This document shows, in pieces, positions 35,996 through 45,830 of a stretch of DNA of 64,000 bases. Made by a program: the position numbers and the translations under genes. Under the pieces are notes generated by a model. It saw only the letters and a list, made by a program, of their open reading frames with translations, searched no databases and had not been told where the DNA came from. The stretch is from the NCBI GenBank assembly GCA_963848825.1, contig CAWKFA010000002.1, positions 1 through 64,000 of the forward strand. The letters run 5' to 3'. The number at the start of each line of letters is the position of its first letter. Position 1 is the first letter of the stretch. Origin of the DNA: CAVVSQ01 sp963848825. Its GTDB lineage: Bacteria > Planctomycetota > Planctomycetia > Gemmatales > Gemmataceae.

Positions 35996-37109
35996 TTATA
36001 CATATCCAGAATGGCGGGCACCCGGACGGCCGGCGAGAACCGCGCCCGCCAAGGCCTGGGCGGCGGTGCCCATGCGCCGGCGCAGGGCTTCATCGTTGGC
36101 CACCAAAGTCAGTTTGGCCGCCAGCCCCTCGACATCTTCGGAAGCGAACAAAAAGCCGGTTTCGTTCTCCTCGATATACTCTGGAATGCCGCCCAGGCGA
36201 CTGCAGACGACGGGCAACCCGGCCGCCTGGGCTTCAAGAATGACCAGGCCCGCAGCTTCCCGCCAGCGGGAGGGCAAGACAAAACAATCCGAGGCCTGCA
36301 AGAAGGGTTCGACATAACGCTGCAGGCCCCAAAAAGTGACCTGCTCCTGGACGCCGAGCTGCCCGGCCAGTTGACGTAGCTCGTCCGCCTGCCGCCCGGT
36401 GCCGACAATCCAGAGGGTCGTCTGGCGCGGGAGAAGCGGCAGCGCACGCAACACAACATCGACCCCTTTTTCCGGAATCAGTTGCGCGATCACGGTAACC
36501 ACAAAACGATCGGTCACCGCGTGTTCCCGGCGGACCTCGCGGCGCATCGCCGGGTCGGGACGAAAACGCTCGGTGTTGATAAAGTGCAGGCAACAGCGGA
36601 GTCGTCGCCATGTTCCCTGGGCGGCAAGGCAATCTTCCACAAATCGGCTCACGCACCAGACCTGCTCATAGCGCCGCAGTAAGAATCGTTTGACCCGTTT
36701 TTTGAGTCCGGATGGCAGGGCGTAAACTTGCGCGTCACGGGAGTTGTGGTCGGTAAAAAAATGGCGGAGACGGGGCAACAGCAAGCTCAGACACCAAACG
36801 TAGGGGTTCTTGAGCGGGCTGGTCATGTTCCAGTGCACGATATCGATACGCCCGCGGCGCAGCAGCCGCCATAGCTTTCCCAGGGTGCGCGGCCGAAAGT
36901 GTAACAAGTCCAGGCAATGCAGCTTCCAGGCCATGGTCCCGCAACCAGGCCGGCGAGATTTCCGCCTCAAAGGGGAACAGCGGCACAAAGCTGCTGCCCT
37001 CGGCCGCAAAAGCCCTCGCTAAAAACAGGATTTGCTCTTCCAAGGACCCGAACTTGTCGGCCGGGTTAACGTTGAGAACATATAAGACACGTGGGAGGGA
37101 TGGTTTCAT
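35996..37109 (-). CDS. GT4-family glycosyltransferase (one frameshift)
   Basis: ATG 37109 (MKPSLPRVLYVLNVNPADKF) overlaps the end of the upstream methyltransferase by 4 bases. The N-terminal domain has GSLEEQILFLARAFAAEG; after a shift near 36895 it continues DIVHWNMTSPLKNPYVWCL and VWCVSRFVEDCLAAQ. The donor-binding domain follows: VVTVIAQLIPEKGVDVVLRA, LWIVGTGRQADELRQLA, FVLPSRWREAAGLVILEAQA (the E-x7-E motif of GT-B retaining enzymes) and AGLPVVCSRLGGIPEYI. It transfers a sugar from an activated donor, probably onto an exported glycan or lipid. About 370 residues. It is the last gene of the minus-strand cluster. Confidence 0.85.
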
Positions 37110-37900
37110 TTTTTGAAGCTTGACCCGCTGTCTTTTCTGGCCACGTAGTGAAGTGACGCATTGGCGCTATCGCGATCTTCAAGGGCAAGCGGGCGCCCGA
37201 ATTCATCCAGACATTCGAGCAGGTCGAAGCCCGCAGTGGCCAATTGCAACTTCTGTGCCTCTCTGTCTATGTAATAGTGCAAGATTGAAAAGAGATGGGC
37301 CGAGTCATTGACCAAGGCGACATGACTCTCGAAGCGCTGATGCTTACTCAAACGCCGGCGATTGGCGAGCGCCTTGCAGAAATCCAGGGCGTTACGCAAA
37401 AATGTGACCGGGTTGCGACTGAGCTGGAGGGTTGGCCCGGCCTTGATGCGCCGCATAATTACGATTGTGCGTGGAGAACACGAGTAAACCTTCAGGCGCC
37501 AGCACACGCGCCGCCTCGCTCAAAATACGCAGCCGATCCGTGTGTTGCACCGCATCGAAAAGATTGAACACGGCGAACACCGTGTCGAACGAAGCGTCCG
37601 CGAAACGTGTCAGGTCGCGCATATCTCCCTGAACGAATGTCATGTCGGGGAGATGTTCGCGGGAGTAGGCTACCATGTGCGGAGAGACATCGAGGCCCAC
37701 ATACTGTTTCGTCAAGGGACGTAAATAGGTGGCCAGCCGCCCCGCGCCACAACCGAGCTCCAGCACCCGCCTGGCCACGATTTGGTCGCGATAACGAACG
37801 AACGTGACCGCCTCGGCGGGGAGTAGATTTGGCACCCGATAGGCGTCTACCAAATCGGCACGCTCATAGTGCTTGCTATTGTTCTCTTCCTGGATGGCAT
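37106..37900 (-). CDS. SAM-dependent methyltransferase (frameshifted, possibly fused to the upstream hydrolase)
   Basis: Motif I VLELGCGAGRLATYL (about 37770-37730), QYVGLDVSPHMVAYSR, FVQGDMRDLTRF and SFDTVFAVFNLFDAV (motifs II/post-II) identify a class I methyltransferase. A shift near 37450 joins the front part (LLVFSTHNRNY) to RNPVTFLRNALDFCKAL and the C-terminal YYIDREAQKLQLATAGFDL. An ATG at 37900 would give MP-IQEENNSKHYERADLV if one base is missing there; as written, the frame is continuous with the hydrolase. So this is either a separate gene or the C-terminal domain of a fusion. The methyl acceptor is unknown. Confidence 0.75.
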
Positions 37901-39777
37901 CCGCGGGAAACGCGGGCTGTGGCGTACTTTTTTGATATCGGCCGCACAAGTGAGTGACTATCCCCAGCAACAACGTGTCACGCGGACCCCTTCTCGAAAA
38001 GGTGTGGTCGGCATCTTCGATGAAAATAATTCGAAGCTGGTCTGCCTGGCACATCTTTTCGACCTGGCCGCCGCCGTAGAACGTCAGAAGATCGTAGCCC
38101 GGATCGGAGCGCGCGAGGAAGAACGTTAGCAGGCGGCCATACTTGAGGATACGCGCGAGATCACCCGGCACATCCAGCCGCGTGGGATGGCCAGGCAGAG
38201 TCGCCAGGGTTCCAGTGTCGGTCTGGTCGATTGGCGCTCGGCCTGCCTGGCGGCGCAGTTGCCAGGCGTGAAGCAATGTCCGCAGGGCGCCGCGGATGCC
38301 AAGTTTGCTACGTCCCGTCAGCAGTCTGAGCCACTTGCCGGCCTGGCGGACCGAGGCCATGTTTTCGCGATATTCGAGGAATTTCAAGCTTTCCGGAGAC
38401 TCCACCGTCATACCTTCGCGCCAATGGAAAGTGAGCGGATTGATGACAACGCTCTCCACGAGTGACGGCACCCCAGGTTCGTCGCGAAACTGCGCCGCAC
38501 CCTGAAATGCTGCATAGGCTCCCGCAGAGACCCATCAAGATGACCTGCCGGGCACCTAACTCCCCGCCGATGAATTTCATGGCGAGAGCGATATCGCGAA
38601 AGGCCGTGGCTGGATAGGGATCGTTCTCCCGTGCTGGATCAGACGCCGCGCTGTCTCCCAAACCGCCAAGGTCCATACGGAGACAGCGAAACCCCCGCGC
38701 CGCCAGTTGCCGGGCCAGCAGCACGTATAAGCGGTTGGGCCCGACACGGTAGGTTGAGCCGGCATTGAGAAGCAGGATGACCGGTAATTCGATCGTGGCC
38801 GCCCTGGACGACACGGGCTCGCCAAGAATGCCGAACAGTTGCGGCCGGGTGGCAAGGCATACCGCGCGTTCGGATACACCGCCGCCCATGTCGCCCCCAG
38901 AGCTGGTCGAATGCTCGCCAACGGGGACGAAATCGTCGCCCCCCTCCGGGTGCTGCTCGCCGAGCCAGGCCACGATGTCGGCAATGGCTTTTTCCGGCAC
39001 TTCGGTAAGGTGGGGCTCGGCCATCATGCCGGCATAACCGGGGGGCGTGATGACGGACGTTTCAATACCCAGGGCATTGAAATGATCGAGAAGGGCGGTG
39101 TCAGAAGGCATATCGTCGCGCCCCACCAGCAGTACCCGACGGCAATGAGGTTGAAGTCGCAAGAGATCAATGCCGCCAAGGTCGCGGGCGGTCTGTTCCG
39201 TGATGACAAAGCCCGCCGCCTCGATGTCTTTGCCGGAGTCGGTGGCTACTCCGGCAGTCATGCCCAGGGCCCTTAGTTCACGAACGTATGTTCGTCCCTT
39301 GACGAACGGGGACCACAAAACCAGGTCGCCGACACCCTCTGCCGCGGCTACTTCCGTCGCCAGGACGGCGCCGAGTCGGATGCCGATCAGGCTTAGCGCG
39401 CCGCCACCCAGTTCGGACCGCAGCCATTGCGCGGCGGAGCGAATATTGGCGAGCCAGGTGGCATGGCGATCCGCCTCTTCCAGCATGCCGGCCGAATCGC
39501 CGGTGCCATGATAATCGAAGCGCAAGACCGCGAAGCCCGCGTGTGCCAGGGCGTCCGCGAGATGGCGCAGGCTGCGGTGGCTATGAATTTGTTCATGGCC
39601 CAGGGGCGGACAGATCACGACACCCGGGAGTCGTTGGCACGCTTGCTCGGGCCGATGCACCCAGCCGAATAGCGGTTGGCCCTGAGAATCGAAGTAAATG
39701 GGCGTACGTCGTACACTGCCCGCCATTGCCGGCATGGCGTCACTGCCTATCTGCTCAAGGACAGCTTTGCCGTCCAT
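37901..39777 (-). CDS. Tandem alpha/beta hydrolase (exosortase-A-associated hydrolase 1/2-like fusion)
   Basis: ATG 39777. The first hydrolase (residues 20-290) has GVVICPPLGHEQIHSHRSLR, FAVLRFDYHGTGDSAG and LIGIRLGAVLATEVA, in which the nucleophile motif G-x-S-x-G reads G-I-R-L-G, so the Ser is replaced. The second (about 320-620) has LLLNAGSTYRVGPNRLYVLL, CLRMDLGGLGDSA and, near the frameshift at about 38510, LMGLC where a nucleophile elbow is expected. It then continues PSLVESVVINPLTFHW and LRIIFIEDADHTFSRRGPRD, with Asp-His of the triad. The order matches the paired exosortase-A-associated hydrolases, usually two separate genes. They may be thioesterase- or acyltransferase-like partners of the carrier protein encoded upstream; that is inference. 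Confidence 0.7.
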
Positions 39778-39837
39778 CGTTCAAGTCCCTCATGCCCCCG
39801 GGGATCCATGCCCTCGTCGGGGAAAATAGTCCGATCC

Positions 39838-42341
39838 TCAGGTCAGGCTTATGCTCACGGGAGTACGTAAATTCAGGGCCTCCATACTGGCACGGAAGCG
39901 GGTTTCTTGGCCAGCCAGGGCGGTGAAGGTTACGGTCTTCGAGCGCCCAGGCACCAAGTTGAAATAATTGTCGTCCGGCAGAAATCCCTTGGCCTCAAAA
40001 CGAACGGCCTCCAGGAAGTGGTCGGTTCGCAAATGGACGTCGTAAGGCCCTGCCGCTGTCCTGATGGCCGTCGCTTCCAGTTTTACGTCGGCCACAAAAG
40101 CCGGCACGCGCGGCGCCACGAAATGAAACGCCTCGCTCAGGGCCTGGTGCTGATCGTCGAACAGGGTGGCGACCAGCACATCGTGTTGGGGCGGCCCAAA
40201 GCGATAGGCATAATTAACATCGTAAAAGCCGCCCAGAATACTGTCCGCGGTCCAGGTCTGACGGCCACGCGCCGCCACGTTGCAGGCGGTTTCACCGCGA
40301 GCGCTGACAATATGTCCGTCCTGAAGTAATAGCACTTCCACGAAGCCCTTGAGGGTTTCACAGGTCTCGTTGATCACGTGAAAATGGAGGCCGTCGAGGT
40401 TTTCATTGGTAATCGTAAGCTGCCGCGTCTGCCAGCAGCGCTTCAGATAGTAATAGCCCGCCTTCGGCATGCCGAGACTGTCCACAATCCCCCAGCCCGC
40501 CCCGGGCCAGAGGTCCTTGAAGAACCAGACCAGCGCCCCCGATTGGGGCTATGGCTGCCGCGCCATTCGGCGAATACCTCGCTCATCATGGCACCGGGGA
40601 CCACTCGGCTCAACTGGAGATAGCGTGGCATGTCGAAACTGCGCAACTTGGCCGGGCCGACACCGAAAAGAAGTTGCAAATAGAAATCGCGCACATCCTC
40701 GAAGTCCCAGCCGGACCCCGTGTCGCGGGGTACGCGTTCTTTCCAGCGCGGCTGATGCATGACGGGCGCAGCTCCCTCGGTGACCAGGTAGACAGTCGCC
40801 GGTTCAGGAAGCTGTGAAAACCCCAGGCACTCCGGCGTGAATTTGACGCCGGCCTGGCGCAACTCCGCCGGCAGGCGCCGATAGGCACCTACGCCGTAAT
40901 AATGCGCGATGCCCTCGCCAACGTGAAAAGGCAGCGCGCCGCCGGTTGGCGTCGAGGGAACATAATATGTGCCGGGAGCATACTCGGCGCATAATGCAGG
41001 CAGTTGGGTGGCGAACCATGGATTGCGCCATAGCTCACGCGGCATGCCCAGCATGGCCGCCTGTTGCTCGATCTCGCTGTTACCGCAAAAGATGACCAGC
41101 GCGGGATGCGCCGCGAGACGGGCAAGCTGTTGGCGTGCCTCCCCTTCGATATTGTCCGCGAAAACCGGATCGTCGACCGGATAGTCCATGTTGGCAAACA
41201 TGAAGTCTTGCCAAACAAGAATGCCAAGTTCGTCGCAGAGTTCGTAGAACTTGTCGCTCTCGTAAACCATGGTCCCGATAACGCGCAGCATGTTAATGCC
41301 GGCGTCGCGAGCCAGGCGCAAGTCGCGTTCCAGTCCCTCCGTGGCGCCCGGGCGCACGCAGTCGCTGACCGTCCAGCAGGCGCCGCGACAATAAATCGCC
41401 ACGCCATTGATCGAGATGCCGAATGCATCGTCCCCGGACATCTCCAATTGGCGAAATCCTATCTTGCCGCCATCGATGGCGTATTCGCCAGCAGACGTGC
41501 TCAGGACGACCCGGCACCGAGCAAGAGGTTGACTTCCGTGCGTATGCGGCCACCACAGGCGCCGGGTTGGGCACCGGCAGCTCACAATGAAGCAGCCAGT
41601 CCTGGCCTTCACGTGCGATCTGAACGGCAGCGTGCTGGCCGCCAACAGTCATCTGGCAGTGCACAGATGGGCGCTGGCGAACGCAAACGCGCACGCAGGC
41701 AGACCACCCCATTCGCACCCTCCAGCCGGGTCGTCAGCCGCCAATCGATGAGCGTGATGGGCGAGGTTTCGAGATAGATGTTCCGCCAGGGCCCGACCGT
41801 GGCAACCGGCGGCGACCAGCCGGGAATGTGGCCGAGCAAACTTGTGCGCCGCCAGCGCAATTGTTGATGACTGACCAGGTTGGTTTTCCAGCGCGGTCGT
41901 GGCCGTTTCTGCTTGAGGTCCTCCGCCAGCGCGCGAAAGCCGAGCACGAGTTCATTTTGTGGACGAACCCTGGAAGTGATGTCGAGTTGATAGCCGCGAA
42001 ACATGTTGTCGGTGCTCAGCAGTTTCTCGCCGTTGAGCCATATTTCCGCCAGCGTCGCCAGGCCGTCAAGGCGCAGTCGGCAGGCGCCGTCGGCATGCGG
42101 AAAGGTCGTGCGGTACCACCAATCACAGGCGTCGAAATCGTGAGCGGCACCGAGGTGCCACTGTCCGGCACCCGCAAGCGCCTCCGCAACCGTGCCGGGA
42201 ACAATGGCCGGCAGCCAATTTTGCACAGGAGCAAGTTGGTCCGGGTGCGTGACCATGCCCGCCGGCTGCGCAGCATGTCCAGGCCTGGAAGGCCGTGGGC
42301 GTGCCGGAGGCCCGGGTTGGCGTGATCGTGGGGAGAACCAT
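39838..42341 (-). CDS. Glycoside hydrolase family 2 protein, beta-mannosidase-like (about four frameshifts)
   Basis: About 835 residues in several frames. The N-terminal sugar-binding jelly roll has NWLPAIVPGTVAEALAGAG, CDWWYRTTFPHADG and GLATLAEIWLNGEKLLST, then DNMFRGYQLDIT. The immunoglobulin-like domain follows. The catalytic barrel holds GINMLRVIGTMVYESDKFYE, LGILVWQDFMFANMDYP and VIFCGNSEIEQQ, with the acid/base Glu in C-G-N-S-E. KFTPECLGFSQLP probably carries the nucleophile Glu. The C-terminus is beta-rich. Beta-mannosidases cleave terminal beta-mannose; this one has no visible signal peptide, so it may act inside on a glycan intermediate. Shifts are near 40555, 41540, 41655 and 42285. 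It starts 17 bases after the DUF1839 gene. Confidence 0.8.
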
Positions 42342-42358
42342 GTGCGCTTCTCCCGAAG

Positions 42359-43327
42359 TTAAAAGTTAGCCTTCGACAACTCCGTGACGCCTGACTGCCA
42401 TGCACAGGCCATCGCGTCCAGTGCCGTCAGATTCCAATGGCTTTTTGCGGGCCATGGCGCGGCGAGATGAAACTGGAGAGTTTTGGCGCCGCTCGCGAGG
42501 CTCGTGAAGGCCTCAATCGATAGAGCTAGCGATACGCCGCTCTGTTCTGAAGCCAGCCGCAAATAAGTCGCAGCCAACTCATAACAGGCCCCAAACTGCC
42601 GCAAGGTGGCAAAGGAATAGACATGGAACGTGTCGATGCTTTCGCCACTCAACCATGCCAGGTCGCTTTGTAGGCGCGTCTTGAACTTCGCGAACGGATT
42701 GCTCGCGGGCAACTGCTTCAGTTGACGCCGCAACTGGTGGATCGACGTACCAAGCAACTCCCGCCCGGGCGGCACTCCCCGTGGCTTGACAAACTCGACG
42801 TACGGCGGCAAATAACCAGGGTCGCGTCCCTCCTCCAGCCGAAAGACCTTGTGAAAGTCCTCGCCGCCCAGCGCGTGATAACCCTGGTTGTGGAAATAGC
42901 CCAGATAGGCGCCGGCCACGTCGATGGCGTTGATGGCTACGGTCGATTTGACATGCGCCTGCCGATAAGCCGTGCCTGCCGTGTCGGGTAAATAATAGGA
43001 ATCCAGTTCCACGAGCACCGGTCGGCCCTGGGCCAACTGCTCCTCGACGTGGGTCGTCAGCGGCCGCCAGATGGCGAGCTCTTGCACGTCCAGGCCATAC
43101 AGATCATATAAATCGGTGAGTGGAAACTTGAAGAAAGTCCATTGATCGCCTTCGAAATCGATGGCCAGCGTAAAGGCCAGCGCTGCGATGGGCTCCATGC
43201 CCAGGGTGTGTAACAATTCGATCCAGATATCGCAGTAGCAGTTCGTTTCCGCCCAGATACGGTCCGGTCCGTGAAGAGGGTGGCGCCGATAGGTTGTGGG
43301 ATCGAGCGGCAGAATCTGCGTCATCAT
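42359..43327 (-). CDS. DUF1839 family protein
   Basis: 322 residues from ATG 43327 (second Met at 43324), overlapping the stop of the ligase gene (ATGATGA). It starts TQILPLDPTTYRRHPLHGPD and RIWAETNCYCDIWIELLHTL, then LAIDFEGDQWTFFKFPLTDL, RPVLVELDSYYLPDTAGTAY, VKSTVAINAIDVAGAYLGYF and LGGEDFHKVF. This resembles cysteine-protease-like or BtrH-N-like folds: a Cys near the start (NCYCD), a buried Asp/His later (ELDSYYLPD, YHALGGEDF). BtrH-type proteins move acyl groups from a carrier protein, so this is a good candidate acyltransferase for the carrier-protein-bound amino acid. DUF1839 has no proven function. Confidence 0.8.
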   Translation of the reverse strand: MMTQILPLDPTTYRRHPLHGPDRIWAETNCYCDIWIELLHTLGMEPIAALAFTLAIDFEGDQWTFFKFPLTDLYDLYGLDVQELAIWRPLTTHVEEQLAQGRPVLVELDSYYLPDTAGTAYRQAHVKSTVAINAIDVAGAYLGYFHNQGYHALGGEDFHKVFRLEEGRDPGYLPPYVEFVKPRGVPPGRELLGTSIHQLRRQLKQLPASNPFAKFKTRLQSDLAWLSGESIDTFHVYSFATLRQFGACYELAATYLRLASEQSGVSLALSIEAFTSLASGAKTLQFHLAAPWPAKSHWNLTALDAMACAWQSGVTELSKANF

Positions 43328-44250
43328 AGCTCGAGAACCTGTTTGACGTCCCTGGGCCAATGATCCGGATCGAAACCATGCTTGCGCAGCAGGGCCAGCG
43401 CGATGCGTTCCAGGCCAAAACCGATACAGGCGCGATGCGCGGGCTTGCCATCCGGGGTCAAGATGCCGAACGCATGGCCGAAGTGGTCGAGATGGCAGTT
43501 GCACGACGTGACCGCGGTCGGCTTCTCGGCACTCGCGACCGGCACCATGAGTTCGTATTTGAGCTCTTGTTCCTTTTGGGTGGCCGCCATCAGACGACCG
43601 CCGCGGCCAAAAAAGGGATCGTTCGCCGGCATGGCTTTGACGTCCAGGCCGACACGTTTGAGCATCTCTTCGCCGGTCTTGAGCCAGTAATCACGGTGCT
43701 CTTGCGCCTGCTCGCGCGTGCCCAGCCGCACAAACTCGCGCTGGCGAAACATCTGCATGCGGGCAGGATCGATGGAGGGTTCATGACGAAAAACAAACGA
43801 ACGCAGGTCCACAACGCGTCCGGTCGAAGTCAACGTCCCCGTGGCCGTCGGATAAAGAGGATAGCAAGCGGCCGGCAACAGCATCAAGTCGGCTGGACCA
43901 AGATCGGCGGTCCAGTTCTCGCCATTTTCAACTTTGGTCAGCAGGCCGAAATGCTGGCGCTCGTTGCCGAAAAAGGTATGTACCGACCCCATGAGGTCAG
44001 GGAAGTTTTGAATGTGACCTGTCTTGAGATAATGGGCGCGTGCCAGGAGCGGCGGAAAACGCATAACCTCCGCGCGTTGCGGCGCGCCCATGCGCGTGAC
44101 AAAAGCCTCGAAATGCTCGACGATTCCTTCAAAGACGCCGTTACGCCCATAAAGGCCCGGCACCCCCAGGGGAATCAGCAAGCCGGCATCGACCAGTTCC
44201 TTGCGGTAGCTCTCGTAGGCTGCCGTGATGGGATTATCCAGGGTGCACAT
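43324..44250 (-). CDS. Amino acid--[acyl-carrier-protein] ligase (class II aminoacyl-tRNA synthetase-like)
   Basis: 308 residues, uninterrupted. The family consists of truncated SerRS-like proteins that load an amino acid on the phosphopantetheine of a small carrier protein instead of a tRNA. The residues expected to bind zinc are visible: Cys in LPAACYPLYPTATG, Glu in FVFRHEPSIDPARM and Cys in HRACIGFGLERIALAL, the last also being motif 3 (GxGxER). The tRNA-binding arm of true synthetases is absent. The preferred amino acid (glycine or alanine in known members) cannot be read from sequence. Carrier protein and acyl-CoA dehydrogenase genes lie directly upstream, and the DUF1839 gene overlaps downstream. 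Confidence 0.9.
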   Translation of the reverse strand: MCTLDNPITAAYESYRKELVDAGLLIPLGVPGLYGRNGVFEGIVEHFEAFVTRMGAPQRAEVMRFPPLLARAHYLKTGHIQNFPDLMGSVHTFFGNERQHFGLLTKVENGENWTADLGPADLMLLPAACYPLYPTATGTLTSTGRVVDLRSFVFRHEPSIDPARMQMFRQREFVRLGTREQAQEHRDYWLKTGEEMLKRVGLDVKAMPANDPFFGRGGRLMAATQKEQELKYELMVPVASAEKPTAVTSCNCHLDHFGHAFGILTPDGKPAHRACIGFGLERIALALLRKHGFDPDHWPRDVKQVLEL

Positions 44251-44254
44251 GAAT

Positions 44255-45442
44255 TTAGCTTTCCTTGTGGACCATCAGCATGGTGGCGTTGAGGCGCAAG
44301 ATACGGTCGTTGTTGACCATGAGCGCCGCGCCATAAGCGTCGCGTAGCTGCCGGCCGAGGCTGAACTTCGAGTCGTTGCGATAGCCGGCAATGCCGCATA
44401 TCAGCATGGCGCGGCCCACGATATCGACGATAAGTTGCGAGCTTGAAATCTTGAGATTGTTGGTGCGAATCGCGAAGCCAAAGTTGGCGAACGCGTCGCC
44501 ATTGCCACCATCCAGCAGCTCGCGATAAGTACGGACATGACATTCGACGTCATGGCGCATGCGCTGCAGCATCAGGTCCGTCTCCGCGAGTCGCGTCGCG
44601 CTGATCGGCACCTCGCCCGGCGCCTTACGCGCCTCCGCGCGCACAAAGGCACGTGCCCGATTGACCGCGTCGCTGGCGATGCCCAGCCATAGCGAACTCC
44701 AGACAACATGCGAATACGGGTGCATCGTTTGCGCCAGGATGTCGGCAAACGGCACCGGTAATATTTGCTCGGCGCGACCGTGCGCCGTCACCGTAAAGCC
44801 GGAACTACACGTGCCCCGAAAGCCCAGAGTGTCCCAACCGGAAAGCGGCTCCGCTGTATACTCCCCGCGCCGCACCAGCACCTGGACCTGTTCGCTCGCC
44901 GCCGCGTCCGGTCCCTTGCGGCAGGTAATGAGAATATCGTCCGCCGCCTCGCCATAGGAGATAACGGGTGCTTTTTTGGTCAGGCGGAAGGTGTCGCCGG
45001 AGACTTCCACGGCACAGATGCTGGAGCGCAGGTCGCCGCCAACACCCAGCTCGGTCGTGGCCGAGGCCATCAGGCGTTGTTGCTCGACGAGTTCCTGGAG
45101 ATAGCCGCGAAAGTAGGCGGAGTCGCGCGCATGGTGAACGACGCAGGCCACCTGGATCTGATGCATGGCGAAGATCATGGCCGAAGAGCCGCAATAATGG
45201 CCAAGAACTTCACAAATCTTGGCGATCTGCACCACGTCGAGGCCCATACCGCCCAGTTCCCTGGGGACATAGGCGGAGAGCAGCTTGGCCTGCTTGAGCG
45301 CGTCGAAAGCCTCGTGCGGGAAACGCGCTTTGCTGTCCACGTCCGCCGCGTGCGCGCTCAACACCTCCCGGCCCAGGGCATGGGCTTTCTGCGCGACTTT
45401 ATCGAAGCTTCCCTCGGCCGTGCCGCTGCATTCTTCCCGCAT
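44255..45442 (-). CDS. Acyl-CoA dehydrogenase-like flavoprotein
   Basis: 395 residues, uninterrupted. The N-terminal helical domain has FPHEAFDALKQAKLLSAYVP and ELGGMGLDVVQIAKICEVLG, then CGSSAMIFAMHQIQVACVVH. The middle strand domain (MASATTELGVGGDLRSSICA, FRLTKKAPVISYGEAADDIL, GWDTLGFRGTCSSGF) and the C-terminal helices (AFVRAEARKAPGEVP) follow. The usual catalytic Glu near the C-terminus is not obvious. In this context the substrate is probably an aminoacyl or acyl group on the carrier protein rather than CoA, as in other carrier-protein-dependent dehydrogenases. Its start is 4 bases from the end of the carrier protein gene. Confidence 0.9.
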   Translation of the reverse strand: MREECSGTAEGSFDKVAQKAHALGREVLSAHAADVDSKARFPHEAFDALKQAKLLSAYVPRELGGMGLDVVQIAKICEVLGHYCGSSAMIFAMHQIQVACVVHHARDSAYFRGYLQELVEQQRLMASATTELGVGGDLRSSICAVEVSGDTFRLTKKAPVISYGEAADDILITCRKGPDAAASEQVQVLVRRGEYTAEPLSGWDTLGFRGTCSSGFTVTAHGRAEQILPVPFADILAQTMHPYSHVVWSSLWLGIASDAVNRARAFVRAEARKAPGEVPISATRLAETDLMLQRMRHDVECHVRTYRELLDGGNGDAFANFGFAIRTNNLKISSSQLIVDIVGRAMLICGIAGYRNDSKFSLGRQLRDAYGAALMVNNDRILRLNATMLMVHKES

Positions 45443-45446
45443 GGCA

Positions 45447-45718
45447 TCAACCCTTCAATTCAGCCACAGCTTCGGCGATGGCCGCGAAGCTCGCGAAGGT
45501 GCCCCGGCCCAGTTTCGAATCGGGGAACTCGATATCGAAGTGATTTTCCAGAACGAGCATAACATTCACCGTTGCCAGCGATGTCAGCCCGGCTTGATAT
45601 AAATCGCTATCGTCGTCAAGCAGGTCCACATTGAGCGATAAGTGTCCATGTTGCCCGACGATCCGGCGGATAGCCGCCAAATGCGCCCCGACTCGACAGT
45701 CGCCTGTTCTTTTTGCAC
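45447..45718 (-). CDS. Carrier protein (ACP-like), partner of the amino acid ligase (one frameshift)
   Basis: About 90 residues. The best start is GTG at 45718, 7 bases after GGAGG, giving VQKEQATVESG, then after a shift near 45690 AHLAAIRRIVGQHGHLSLNV, DDSDLYQAGLTSLATVNVML and VLENHFDIEFPDSKL. The Ser in GLTSLATV is the likely phosphopantetheine site; carrier proteins that pair with these ligases have TSxAxVNVM rather than DSL. The following helix III (FASFAAIAEAVAEL) is typical. It is the first gene of the cluster. Confidence 0.85.
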
Positions 45719-45830
45719 CGATGTTCCTCCGTTTTTGGCCGAATTCCAACCAAGCATAGCTTTTTTTTAAGCACACGCAAGCGGCGCGCGATGAGGGAGT
45801 GGGGGCGGAGGTTGAACTTGCTAAAAAAGG

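Noticed and set aside
43360..44292. Plus-strand frame of 310 codons opposite the amino acid ligase
   Set aside because: The ligase on the minus strand has all family motifs; the plus-strand frame is a shadow.
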